A stretch of 61,486 nucleotides of DNA, from NCBI GenBank assembly GCA_902984215.1, contig CADWAF010000922.1, positions 1-61,486 on the forward strand, given 5' to 3'. Below are positions 30,801 through 38,617 of the stretch, one piece after another. The position numbers and the translations under genes are program-made. Under the pieces are notes generated by a model that had not been told where the DNA came from, did no database searches, and worked only from the letters and a program-made list of their open reading frames with translations. The stretch is from Willaertia magna. Its lineage: Eukaryota > Heterolobosea > Eutetramitea > Acrasida > Naegleriidae. The stretch's first letter is position 1. Each line of letters opens with the position of its first letter.

Positions 30801-30968
30801 TATGAGAATGTTGGCAAAGAATTTATTATTGTTTTACCTGAAATGATGCCTCACATTGCTGAAATACTTGAAACTGATGACGAAGAACTATTGAGAGATG
30901 CTAGAGCTTTAGTCTTAACAATTGAAAAGGCAACTGGCGAAGAAATTTCTCAATATTTAAATGAATAA
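24870..30968 (+). CDS. UTP10: UTP10/HEATR1, U3 snoRNP (SSU processome) subunit
   Basis: A giant HEAT-repeat scaffold of the t-UTP/UtpA subcomplex, needed for RNA polymerase I transcription and early 18S pre-rRNA processing in the nucleolus. The product is 2032 residues in one exon (human HEATR1 about 2144, yeast Utp10 about 1769). The N-terminus is characteristic: 'SFLFTPEKAARLTYEDVHVI', 'GVDGLTELIRLDPRF' and 'YLDTLF', then 'NQIEGFFLLLSPYFLL' and 'LEYLIRRYKVH'-type sequence. Helical HEAT repeats fill the middle. The C-terminal region (from about 1700) matches the BP28CT domain in character, with a basic nuclear signal near 1850 ('KKRKIGELTKKKKSKF'). It is by far the longest uninterrupted frame in the window. 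Confidence 0.92.
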   Translation: MSTQLGKQLSFLQNVFQQTSAPQLKHGKESFLFTPEKAARLTYEDVHVIGVDGLTELIRLDPRFKPYLDTLFHPSSIERNRELETKHENTILDNQIEGFFLLLSPYFLLNSAHKSIEYLIRRYKVHVYNVDSIMASIIAYHETPFFSRFVQLLNIQPTKWHFLEPMQNSGVVMSRTTFIQRCYTDFSILMFLCDAMKVYVERGIENKTFINFYIASLIEYISGKSLKEVELKRILAYVLFGLRSSEPDLVAGSLMVITQISSCVTLSYTVVESIIEVIIQIANSVNVESLLMCVSYLFQSQPISKIKSNLLKGLFELPNFVEAMNNLSKSYNIENYLNAILNSAIEYTFNEQNLDLLENIISSIDFSKHIPKVVAVLMNLYISDKSFSETIKKIFLLFERKYSTETDKGFELGLSTLEEEDHSTALEFYSTTFRDSKHEILPEVDTTVYLALQHSEKSVRMLGLKHLAKVSVGAENEETKNFISESLRERLSDEDPNVLEFVLSFPNVLKYVDIEQIVDKITHIVKRIEENKGDETAKKLSVTIAEKLLTQEVFDNPKCNIEKLLTFVTRFLLLSEDFKETNLKVISSLQKVKYPLFKNLSSVLINDNTNQQIIKVIGKNLAQNPQLVEICEHTAVKEGVGSKAILLLLSSAMHESNSEENKLLIATSILNLVKRFVSKQGIVIGIKDLYHPKQQANITHSINYLMFYSAYSLLECLSIQKLSANEVLNYLLNGATKHTYSTLLTEFFITISESKLFDQFTEHVKILIENHLKKDTLILFSSLWGSENVPYKTKIRSLLIGFFFLDEETNYQQLLPSLLVALRNNSSRDMVSAVISCIKRISGTGSFSHPLYTYLKPVSSNDIEKVKELIVNNRVDLATDNSYLSQLVNSFPDSVVKMLLDVIQNTKSDFERYSLLSIVSSLPSVRVLPSTFDVLTGLLKLVETNENISRLKLLSLNTLLHFLDLDVLTKDEKYFTQGLLKAITLHKTIKTIESTNLSITPCNLVANCVSSSLIKELDESQRRELLETILRVLKKADISVAQVYKKVLKHLPVNVETLLSLLPESISTDAMDTAEEGRDAFEEMSFVLEITQLMKNTHGRENLAPRLVSLLKQLKELYNTSKTKVEYSMSMILSVLYAIASRISKLEIKQKQDRKEKLISSIQNNFDIQLIISCLLECESSSIRNHAILLIGELAFIFPSQIIEHILGVMKAVEGSLRDKESNNFDAIQKTIIEITPRLVEQNVDMKYIINIFVKSMKYIPKEKRLPFFASLVKGVSRKNIYGFVFLMISFVVTGGEADDSNVITSFCHELVEYFKVDKQLLAIVNLMGIVNTIFNEVSGSKDKTDGDKFYVSTDYSDSEKEALITNILEFVFEHLESIEFLKMLITHEERNYKNTQKYLLSVALDINLLRDKTPETDSSTIELLDGIHSKIQQLLKSATFVALIKNLLNNTSTSVRERAFIILNTRLADESTQLVTQLMEDQADYISILKKLRSLLSEGQTNLLTQAAIISVEFMARRFASEYKSKFAKVVPVVLKHFKESTSSPVVSSSALCLATLSSEIGRESSNLNEIVDKLIGHLNSFLSKGQDIEEDEKDANEESRTTQILVYSCLCALELLTKVHLGEMGSFLKQIMNILLSTRILLSNNRKISQKSSAVLYYLAVNAKPELILEPVFASLEECVKFGYDSIVKLVDVLHEIILVMDTKSMEKFSSKILNFLLEVVDLRRQQKFDRKIIENIEKNVCNAFESFVLKLNEELLRPALRQIIEWSRKSFDDSINDYLDYGDKKQAPPNVYRLIVFYKLMTSAAQKLSFLFISYFGYFWDNMIKDIEAITRDPNAEDDEPIPEVEDDSTSKKRKIGELTKKKKSKFVKIENSEDRIQLAAVILQTLEVCFSNDKENFVGSNERFEILLGPLSSLLDVEEVCAKNYNRISRAFGLLATVVEQNQWKPLQFQMLQRLHNDSSIAKRAAIACIASFYENVGKEFIIVLPEMMPHIAEILETDDEELLRDARALVLTIEKATGEEISQYLNE

Positions 30969-31268
30969 ATTATAATCTTATAATTATAATTCAAATATCT
31001 GATTTCTTCGCACATCTTTTTTCAGTACATTCTTAAGCCTCATCAAGTTGGCTGAAGCATTTACTCGTTGCTTAAAAAACAAGTGAATTGCAAATAAAGC
31101 ATGTCTTCCGCTTTGGTTAGAAATCAAAATGCTTTTCTTCTCTCGTGCAAATAATATACTACTTTTGTAACCACTCTTTTTGGTTAAGCTACCACTTTAT
31201 AACTGCAAAAGACTGTCATAGCCAAAGACGCTCACTTAAAAAAATAAAGACGTTTGGATTTAAGGAAA
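30969..31268. other. Intergenic region after UTP10
   Basis: 300 bp of mixed composition between UTP10 and the first tandem orphan. I see no gene, tRNA-like fold or strong repeat. The downstream orphan has an in-frame TTG at 31254 that I did not accept as a start. Confidence 0.4.
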
Positions 31269-31682
31269 ATGAAATACTCTGCAACAAGAATCGTTAGCAA
31301 CACAAGATTAGTGTCTTCCTCTTTCAAACGAAACCACATGGTTTGTAGAAGATTGAAAAATTGCAAGAAGTCAGAGGAAAACAGTTTCTGGTCAACTTTT
31401 TCCTTCGAAGCAGCCAGGGCTATTGTTGAAAATATACTTCAAAAAGTGGAGATATCTTTACAAAAGAGCTGTTTAGTTTTGTCAGATGAAGAATTCCAAT
31501 ACATCAAAAAGAATGTTTTAGGTGACAAGAATTTCGTAGAGTCTGTTAAAAATAGTGCATGTCCTGTGCAAGTTTTCTTCTTTCCAAAGAACGACATCAT
31601 TGAAAGGGAGTTATTAGGAGTTGCTTTTAAAATGCAAAATCAAGAACTCTTCGCCTGCACCTACTTTTGTGCTTTAACTTAA
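31269..31682 (+). CDS. Tandem orphan paralogue 1
   Basis: A 137-residue intronless product of unknown family. The first about 45 residues are basic and polar ('SSSFKRNHMVCRRLKNCKKS'). The rest is a compact domain of about 92 residues with 'KVEISLQKSCLVLSD', 'NFVESVKN', 'CPVQVFFFPKND' and 'ELLGVAFKMQNQE.FACTYF'. About 52 of those 92 residues are identical to the protein encoded at 31921, so this is a recent tandem duplication under purifying selection. Helix-strand alternation suggests a small alpha/beta fold. The basic N-terminus could be a nuclear or nucleolar signal or bind nucleic acid; this is inference. Confidence 0.7.
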   Translation: MKYSATRIVSNTRLVSSSFKRNHMVCRRLKNCKKSEENSFWSTFSFEAARAIVENILQKVEISLQKSCLVLSDEEFQYIKKNVLGDKNFVESVKNSACPVQVFFFPKNDIIERELLGVAFKMQNQELFACTYFCALT

Positions 31683-31920
31683 AATTAGGTTTGTATTTAA
31701 TAAACTTAAACCACTCCCTTTTAATAGAATCTAATAGTAGTTTACGTAATTGAGAAACATTGGGGCAGCTCCTAAAATACAATAAAAAACAAAACAAGCA
31801 CCGAATTCAAAGAACACCGCAAAAGGTATCTTTGATTTCGTTATTGCATGTTTTTTTAAAGGAAAGAAAAGCCAACTAGTGCAATTTAACAAAAAAATTA
31901 GCCAAAGCTGAAGAAAGATA

Positions 31921-32304
31921 ATGAAGTGCCCTTGCAAAACGAATAAAAGGGTTGGGAAAAGAAAACGCATTTCAAAGAATAACAAAAGGTCTGAGTATAA
32001 AAGAAGTTTCAATTCAAACTTTCCATATGATATAGCTAAAGTAGTTGCAGAGCTAATAATTAGAAAGGTGGAGTTATCATTAAAAAAGAGCTGTTTAGAT
32101 TTATCAGATGATGACAGTAGATACATTCAAGAGCACGTAATAAACGAAAGGAATTTTGTAGAGTCTGTTAAGAATGACTCATCTCCAGTACAGATATATT
32201 TCTTTGAAAAGAACGATAAAATTGATAAAGAATTAATTGGTGTTGTTTTCAAACTGCAAAATCAAGAAGGTTTTGCTTGTACTTATTTTAAGTCAATCAG
32301 ATAA
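31921..32304 (+). CDS. Tandem orphan paralogue 2
   Basis: A 127-residue paralogue of the protein encoded at 31269, 238 bp downstream in the same orientation. Its N-terminus is even more basic ('CPCKTNKRVGKRKRISKNNK') and shows no identity to copy 1. The C-terminal domain is conserved ('KVELSLKKSCLDLSD', 'NFVESVKN', 'PVQIYFFEKND', 'ELIGVVFKLQNQEGFACTYF'). Conservation restricted to the domain while the N-termini diverge supports both being expressed genes. Unknown function. Confidence 0.72.
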   Translation: MKCPCKTNKRVGKRKRISKNNKRSEYKRSFNSNFPYDIAKVVAELIIRKVELSLKKSCLDLSDDDSRYIQEHVINERNFVESVKNDSSPVQIYFFEKNDKIDKELIGVVFKLQNQEGFACTYFKSIR

Positions 32305-32562
32305 ATTTTGTCTTTGTAAATATGTTTAGATTTCACAATTTTAAAAAAGTGCTAGGTAAAGTAATTCAAATTTGTTTTAAAACTCACACTGTTTTGTTTC
32401 TTTGTAACTTTCATCATTAACAAAAAGAAACCTTCACTAATAAGAACCATTGCAAATAAATATTTGGAAACTTCAAAATTTTCTATTTTTATAAAAAAAA
32501 GCGAAAAAAAAATAAATAAATGTAAATAAAAATTAAAAAAAAATTAAATGTCATAAATTTAA

Positions 32563-35500
32563 ATGAAAATTAATAAATCATCACCTAGATCAAACCCAAC
32601 ATCACAACATTTTCATTATAATGTAAATAATAATAGACATCATTCTCCAATAATTTATAATGATATTAATTCTAATAATGAAACAAATTATAAAGCTCCA
32701 ACATTAGCACCAACAGCAACCGGAGTAGATTCAAATAATTTACCAATCTCTTCTGCACTTTCCGATTTCTTTCAATCTAACCATCAAAATTCCTCTCCTT
32801 TCGATAAAGATCTTATCTTCCCATCTAACAATACCACTTCCATCCCTTCTTCCCATCTTAATAATAATTCCTCTTCCACTACATCAACAAATAATAACAA
32901 TAATAGCCTTCAGGAAAGAGAATGGGGTATTTTCTGTTTAGAAAATAAAACGGATAAGCCTATCGTTTGGGGAATGAAAGGATTACATATTCACTGGAAG
33001 AAAGGTCATGCCCCACAAATCTTTAAGGAACCTTCAGTACTTTACTCAAACCCAACTGCTGCTTATTATTTCTATAATCAAGCCTACCAACAACCGCCAA
33101 ATTTTTCTACAGAAAATAACACTACAGTAAATAATGAGGGAAAAGAAGAAGAAAACTTTACAGAAAATAATTATTTAAATAATCATCGTCACTTTTATTT
33201 TACGAATAGTCATACACTTAGTAATACGAAACACCAAAAAGAATTATCGGATTTAAAGAATATTATTAGATATAAATTAGAACCAAATAGTTTTTGTTTT
33301 GGTAGATTTCCATTTCATCATTATTCTGACTATTTTATATTAATTGTTGGATTATTTGAAAATCATCATCCATCAAGTATTGAAATGAAAGAAAAGAATA
33401 TGAATGGAATATCTTTAAATGATGGTATAAATAATAATAGTGGTAATAATGGTAATATTATAACTAGTACTTCACATAATGTTTTGAGTAATTTAGGAAA
33501 ATATTTTTATTCATTAACTGGAGGTAGTAGTAGCGGTAATAATTCAAAACAACATAATTCATCATTTGTACCTAGAACGCAAACAAGTGTTGGTGTATTT
33601 GATTATTCATCTAGTAGTAGTAGTAATACTCCAACAATTGTAAATGGTAAAGCAATTGTTCCAAAAAAGAAAATGGATCTTCATTGTAAAGCTTATTTTA
33701 TTGAACATTTCCATAATAAGGATATAATTTTATCAGCCAATGTTACAAAATCATTATTCTTATTTAGTGATTATACAACATTTACAGTTGAACCAATAAC
33801 TTATAGATTTTTTGCAAATTATAAACCATGTGAGAAAGAAGTAAATCCACCAATAAAATTAACAAATAATATTTATTATGATGAGATTAGAGAGATACAA
33901 AAGAAAAAGAAGAAGATTAATGAAAGTAATACAAGAAATGCAATTCAATTTAGCGGATTAAATATGTATGAAGATGAATCTATAAATATTTTAAGAGAAA
34001 GTATTTTATTTTATTTTTTATATTTACGTAAATTAAACGAAAGAATTAATTTATTAATTTTAATGGATGAAATATTTCCTTATGAAATTAATGAATTTTT
34101 AATGGAAGTATTAATTGGTGGTTCTAAAACTATACCACACACTGAGAATCAAAGAGGTGAATTATTAAGATGGTTTGAAACTTGTGTTAAGATATATAAT
34201 ACAAAACAAGATGATTTTATTAAGAAGAATAGTAAATATATTATTGAAAGGAATTTTGATTGTGGACAGCATCGTTCTTTAAATATGTATCAATTTGATG
34301 ACAGACCATTATTAGATATTGAAGAGTTTTTAAATGATGAAGATGATGATAATAAATTTAAGAAAATAGATACACAAATAATTGATGGAATAATTGTTTT
34401 ATCAAATGTTGGTAATTCACTAGATGATGATTTAAAAAGAAAGTTAGAATTATTAGAAGGTTTTCCAACATTATATATACTTTATGGTTTAGAGAAATGT
34501 ACAAATATTTATGAAGCTATTAAAAAGAAAGAAATTGCTGAAATGGAAATTAATTCAATTTACACAAATTCTAAACCTTATATTATTCAATATAAATCAT
34601 TTGATGAATTGAAGAATGAACAATTAACAAATAATAGCACTGCTTCCACTGCTAATAATAATAGCACAGATACAAATGAATTTATATCATGTCAATTCTT
34701 TCGTGAAGTAATTGATGTTTCATTAGAAAGAGTTACATCATTGCATAAGAAAAGTGAATGTTCATTAGCTTTAACATCAATAATGAAATTATTTAATAAT
34801 TCTGAATTAAAAATTGAATTAAAAGATTTACAAGAAAATGAACAACGTAGAAATGTTTGGTTCTTTGGTTTAGATAATGAAAAGGAAACTATTTCAGTTG
34901 CCGTAAATAGTTTATATCAAAGTAAATGTTGTTTTATTGAACCTAAACAAAAAGGTGAGAAATTCCAACAATTAGCTAATGTATTGATTTGTGTAAGAAC
35001 TAGAGAACAATTCTTAAATGCTAATGATATTATTTTAGAGAATTCTATTCAATCATGGAATCAAATAGTTATTGTAAAGAGGAATTTCTCTGATTTGTTT
35101 AATCATCAATGGCCTGTAAAGAGAAGGAAAAGTGGTGATGGTAATTCAATGAAGAAATCAAGTAGTTTTGGTGCTCTATCTAGTTTACCTTCTTTTTTAG
35201 ATAGAAAGAGAAGTAATAATACTAGATCAGTATCAATGGATAATAGACCTAAATTATTTGAGATGAATAAAGAGAAGATTGGTGAAGATGATGAGAGTGA
35301 GGATGGAGATAAAAGGGAAAAGAAAGACGAAGACAGTGATGATGATAGTGATGAAGATGAAACTGCAATTATATTAATGAATAATGAAGATGATGATGAA
35401 TTAGAAAATAAGGATCTTAATGGAGATAAGAATTCAAGTCCAAATACATTGTCAGATAATGAAAATACTGCTATTACAACTAGCATTCAACAATCAAATG

Positions 35501-35997
35501 TCAATCCATCTATTCCTCACTTGAATGGTACACAACAAATTGTTGAAGAAAATAATAAGAAAAAGAAAAATACATCTTCCTTAAATTATCCAATACAAAA
35601 AGGGGATATTGTTGTGTCGTGTATTGAACTGTCTGGAAGGATTTTATTAACAGGTGAAAATGGGATATTTACTTCTTTCATTAAGAAATTATTAACATAT
35701 ACTGATAAAATAGTTCTTTTCGTTGAAAGAATGGATAGAAATGAATTTACAGAATATTCAAATGACAATCAATCATTTTCTAATCCATCTCCTGAAACAA
35801 ATTTATTTCATTATTTACAAAATGAAAATGTTTATATTTATGGAGATGAAAAAGATTTACTTTTAGATAAAGAATTACAACAATCACAAGATTTATCTTC
35901 CACAAAATATAGATGTTACTTTAGTAATAATAGACCTGATACTAATAATTGTATTCAACAATTCTGGAAGACTATCCTTCATGTTGAAAAAAAGTAG
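32563..35997 (+). CDS. Large low-complexity orphan protein
   Basis: Not recognised. 1144 residues in one exon. Folded blocks alternate with Asn/Ser/Thr-rich inserts and a very acidic stretch (about 900-970, runs of D/E). The first block ('REWGIFCLENKTDKPIVWGMKGLHIHW', about 123-150) looks like a beta domain. Later blocks include 'CKAYFIEHFHNKDIILSAN' and a central alpha/beta region: 'IDGIIVLSNVGNS', 'LEGFPTLYILYGLEKC', 'NVWFFGLDNEKETISVAVNSLY'. That central region is reminiscent of a nucleotide-binding or receiver-like fold, but it has no P-loop. There are no membrane helices. The homopolymer inserts are typical of A+T-rich protists. The start at 32563 is the first ATG after a long A+T-rich leader. 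Confidence 0.75.
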   Translation: MKINKSSPRSNPTSQHFHYNVNNNRHHSPIIYNDINSNNETNYKAPTLAPTATGVDSNNLPISSALSDFFQSNHQNSSPFDKDLIFPSNNTTSIPSSHLNNNSSSTTSTNNNNNSLQEREWGIFCLENKTDKPIVWGMKGLHIHWKKGHAPQIFKEPSVLYSNPTAAYYFYNQAYQQPPNFSTENNTTVNNEGKEEENFTENNYLNNHRHFYFTNSHTLSNTKHQKELSDLKNIIRYKLEPNSFCFGRFPFHHYSDYFILIVGLFENHHPSSIEMKEKNMNGISLNDGINNNSGNNGNIITSTSHNVLSNLGKYFYSLTGGSSSGNNSKQHNSSFVPRTQTSVGVFDYSSSSSSNTPTIVNGKAIVPKKKMDLHCKAYFIEHFHNKDIILSANVTKSLFLFSDYTTFTVEPITYRFFANYKPCEKEVNPPIKLTNNIYYDEIREIQKKKKKINESNTRNAIQFSGLNMYEDESINILRESILFYFLYLRKLNERINLLILMDEIFPYEINEFLMEVLIGGSKTIPHTENQRGELLRWFETCVKIYNTKQDDFIKKNSKYIIERNFDCGQHRSLNMYQFDDRPLLDIEEFLNDEDDDNKFKKIDTQIIDGIIVLSNVGNSLDDDLKRKLELLEGFPTLYILYGLEKCTNIYEAIKKKEIAEMEINSIYTNSKPYIIQYKSFDELKNEQLTNNSTASTANNNSTDTNEFISCQFFREVIDVSLERVTSLHKKSECSLALTSIMKLFNNSELKIELKDLQENEQRRNVWFFGLDNEKETISVAVNSLYQSKCCFIEPKQKGEKFQQLANVLICVRTREQFLNANDIILENSIQSWNQIVIVKRNFSDLFNHQWPVKRRKSGDGNSMKKSSSFGALSSLPSFLDRKRSNNTRSVSMDNRPKLFEMNKEKIGEDDESEDGDKREKKDEDSDDDSDEDETAIILMNNEDDDELENKDLNGDKNSSPNTLSDNENTAITTSIQQSNVNPSIPHLNGTQQIVEENNKKKKNTSSLNYPIQKGDIVVSCIELSGRILLTGENGIFTSFIKKLLTYTDKIVLFVERMDRNEFTEYSNDNQSFSNPSPETNLFHYLQNENVYIYGDEKDLLLDKELQQSQDLSSTKYRCYFSNNRPDTNNCIQQFWKTILHVEKK

Positions 35998-36059
35998 CAC
36001 AAACCAGTAAGCCCTATTTTGTACAATGCCAATGACATTTGTGTTTCATACCTTTCAAT

Positions 36060-36265
36060 GATGGATAGATGGTGTGAAAGATTTCACACCGTGCCCTCTA
36101 CTAGAGGCGATACTTTCTACCATTCCAAACCAAAGTTTGGAGTATCCAAGGACTTTACCCGGAGTGCAAGTGGCTGGAATGAAAGACCCTAGTTGCCTAG
36201 TTCTTTCCGTATGTTTCCCTCCAAGAAACACTGGTTTATGCTACCTTGAAGACTTGCTATAGAAA
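36060..36265. ncRNA. Candidate structured non-coding RNA (strand unknown)
   Basis: About 200 bp whose G+C content is clearly above its A+T-rich flanks, with closely spaced perfect hairpins: GGTGTGAAA/TTTCACACC (36073-36092), CCTCT-ACT-AGAGG, GATACT/AGTATC enclosing CCAAAC-CAAA-GTTTGG (about 36109-36147), GAAAGA/TCTTTC around a CCTAGTT direct repeat, and GTTTC/GAAAC (near 36212-36228). In A+T-rich genomes such islands often mark RNA genes. It matches no tRNA, U1-U6, SRP or RNase P signature I could see. A 62-codon frame crosses it but has no protein features. Confidence 0.45.
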
Positions 36266-36382
36266 TTGAGGATAGAGGAGGTAAATGTAAAATGAAGATG
36301 AGAATTATGGTACAAATTTTTAAAAATAATTTATGTTGAATTGTAAAATTTTGTGTAATTCTAAATACATTTCATATTGTTT

Positions 36383-36841
36383 TTAGCGTCTCACAATTTC
36401 AATGTTCACTCTATTTTTCTTTGGTTCCTCTTTTCCTTTGTTTTTTCTTCTTTCAATTTCTGCTTTTTTTCTTTCTTCAAATGCCATTCTTTGTCTGTAA
36501 TTCATTCCTTCTTTTTGAGCCTTATCAGCTTCTTCTATTGCTCCATTCGAAAGTTCTTCTCTTGTATCTCTAATAATTGTGTTAATTACATCTTGATTTT
36601 CATCCTTTTCTAATTCAGCTCTCACACGTTCATATTTCTCTTTGTCTGATAAATCACCTGAAAATAAATCCGAAAACTTTTCTTTAATTTTTCTTTCAAT
36701 TTCGTTTTTATATCCTCTTTCTTCTTGTCTATTCATTAAATTAAAACAAAAACTATTTTTCATTACTTCCGAATATTTCAAATACTTGTGATGTTTCATA
36801 CACAATAATTGACAACAATTCACTTTTCTTAACTTAATCAT
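36383..36841 (-). CDS. Small charged helical protein, unnamed
   Basis: 152 residues, no intron, not recognised. The first about 35 residues are basic and Cys-containing ('KLRKVNCCQLLCMKHHKYLKY') and could be a mitochondrial presequence. The rest is almost entirely charged helix, e.g. 'EIERKIKEKFSDLFSGDLSDKEKYERVRAELEKD' broken over the domain. It ends 'AFEERKKAEIERRKNKGK', a probable coiled coil or RNA-binding helix. An internal ATG (MNRQEERGY, residue 36) would drop the presequence-like part. Same strand as the AN1 gene that precedes it by 60 bp. Confidence 0.55.
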   Translation of the reverse strand: MIKLRKVNCCQLLCMKHHKYLKYSEVMKNSFCFNLMNRQEERGYKNEIERKIKEKFSDLFSGDLSDKEKYERVRAELEKDENQDVINTIIRDTREELSNGAIEEADKAQKEGMNYRQRMAFEERKKAEIERRKNKGKEEPKKNRVNIEIVRR

Positions 36842-36901
36842 TTTTATTTACAATTTTTTTAAAAATTCAATTTACAATCATCAATAAATCTTTACAATAA
36901 A

Positions 36902-38173
36902 CTAAATCTTCCTCACCTTTTCAGCAACAACTTTTGGTAAACTTTTCTTTAGCTCTTTCCTTCCTTTAGCCTTCCAATCAAAAGTACAAGTATGTTCTTC
37001 AGGTAATCTATGATCTAAACAAAAAACATGTCCACATTCACAATGAAATGGCATTAAATCCACATTTTCTTTGCAAATAAAACATGTAGGTTTAATATTA
37101 CTATTATTTACATGAACTGTAGAACTTTCCTTCTTATTCATCCTTCTCTTCTTCTCTATCTTTGAATTTCTAGTTTTATGTAAAGCCTTATCTAACTTCT
37201 GTTGATAAGCTCTAAACCCAACAGTTGTACCGCTACCGGTCGTAGTAGTACCACCACTACCGCTCGGAATAATATTAGTAGTGGTTGTCGTTGTAGAAAT
37301 ACTTGTACTCGTTGTAGTAGTTGTACTTGAATCATCTTCCGATTGACTAACAACTGTAAATGGGATAGAAGGTAAACTTTGAGGGATTGGATAGAAACAA
37401 ACGGATGGAGGTAACATAGAAGGAGAACTACTAGCCTTAATATTGTTATCTTCCGATAGTGAATTAAATTGTTCAATATTAGATAAATAAGATTGAGGTA
37501 AACTACTTAGTGGATGTAATCTATTTAATTGATGATGATTATTAATTGTTGGAAAATGTTGATGATAGATTGGAGTTGAAGAAATGGTTATATTTGGTAC
37601 ATTATTATTTGGAGCATAGAAAGTATTAGAAGAAGGTAATGCATTATTATTATTGTTTGATGAAGGGTTTGTTGTTGGCCTATAATGATGAGGAGGTAAA
37701 CAAGAAGGCAAAGAAAGATTTGAAGAGGAAGAGTAATTAGTTTTTGTAGAAATAGTACTTATATTATCATCAAAGAAAGTGTTAGGATTGCCGTTACTAT
37801 TATTTGATGATGGTGTTACATGATTGGTGGTAGTGGTATTTGCGCTGTTATTACTATTTGAAGTAGTATTCGAATTTGGTATAACGGCAATGGCAATGGG
37901 TGGAGGGTAAAGAAATAAACCTGATGAATCAGTGTTATTGTTTGTGGTAGATGTAGACTGATTAATTTCTTTCCAGTTATTAGTTTGTTTTAAAGGACTG
38001 TTATTGTTATTGGCAACAACAGTTGAATAAATATTGTTTGATTGTTGTTGTTCTTGTTGATGAAATATTGTCGGGTAATGAAATTCAAAACAACAACTCG
38101 GAGTATCACTGGCTATTGATGGTAGCGAAGAAAAACTACTTTTTTCACTATTAGTACTTTGATTATCGTCCAT
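36902..38173 (-). CDS. AN1-type zinc-finger protein with long low-complexity N-terminus
   Basis: 423 residues, no intron. The C-terminal about 60 residues form a complete AN1 finger: C-x2-C-x10-C-x-C-x4-C-x2-H-x5-H-x-C, read from 'CFICK' through 'FHCECGHVFCLDHR' to 'EEHTC'. It is followed by the typical 'FDWKAKGRKELKKSLPKVVAEKVRKI' tail. AN1 proteins (ZFAND5/6, plant SAPs) bind ubiquitin or the proteasome and act in stress responses. Here the usual N-terminal A20 finger is absent. Instead there are about 350 residues rich in Asn, Ser, Thr and Pro. A basic stretch precedes the finger ('SKIEKKRRMNKKES'). Confidence 0.85.
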   Translation of the reverse strand: MDDNQSTNSEKSSFSSLPSIASDTPSCCFEFHYPTIFHQQEQQQSNNIYSTVVANNNNSPLKQTNNWKEINQSTSTTNNNTDSSGLFLYPPPIAIAVIPNSNTTSNSNNSANTTTTNHVTPSSNNSNGNPNTFFDDNISTISTKTNYSSSSNLSLPSCLPPHHYRPTTNPSSNNNNNALPSSNTFYAPNNNVPNITISSTPIYHQHFPTINNHHQLNRLHPLSSLPQSYLSNIEQFNSLSEDNNIKASSSPSMLPPSVCFYPIPQSLPSIPFTVVSQSEDDSSTTTTTSTSISTTTTTTNIIPSGSGGTTTTGSGTTVGFRAYQQKLDKALHKTRNSKIEKKRRMNKKESSTVHVNNSNIKPTCFICKENVDLMPFHCECGHVFCLDHRLPEEHTCTFDWKAKGRKELKKSLPKVVAEKVRKI

Positions 38174-38617
38174 TTATTAATAATTGATTATTTGATGGTT
38201 AGTAAAGATGAAAGGTCACAATGGGATATTTCGTTTGAAGTCTGTTGGTTGTAATGCAATTTTATTTTTCTTTATCAATAAAAAAGAAAACCAACCGCCA
38301 AACTTTATTTTTCTAATTTCACTTTTTATGCACAAAGCGGAAGATCATTTGGATAATGAATTTAGAAGGAAATGAACCAGTTAAATAAATAAACACAAAG
38401 ATAACAACAACATGTTATGCTCACGTAAGTAAACTTTAGAATAACATTTTATATTACATCTTCGCATTCAAACAAAAATTTAAGTTGAGGGTAGATTTAG
38501 CGAACTTGCAGTTTTGAAATTGTAACCTGAAATGAACAAAGTCTAAAACTTTTATCAAATAATTTTTTGCATTTAACTTTTTTCAAAAAAATTGATCTAA
38601 AAATCAAGTAATTAAAT
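38174..38617. other. Divergent promoter region with an E2F-like word
   Basis: 444 bp between the AN1 gene and the PARP gene, without a supported gene. CCGCCAAA at 38295-38302 (TTTGGCGG on the minus strand) fits the degenerate E2F consensus seen in other promoters here. The rest is A+T-rich. Confidence 0.4.

Noticed and set aside
36074..36262. 62-codon plus-strand frame across the G+C-raised island
   Set aside because: No protein-like composition or family; the hairpins explain the sequence better.
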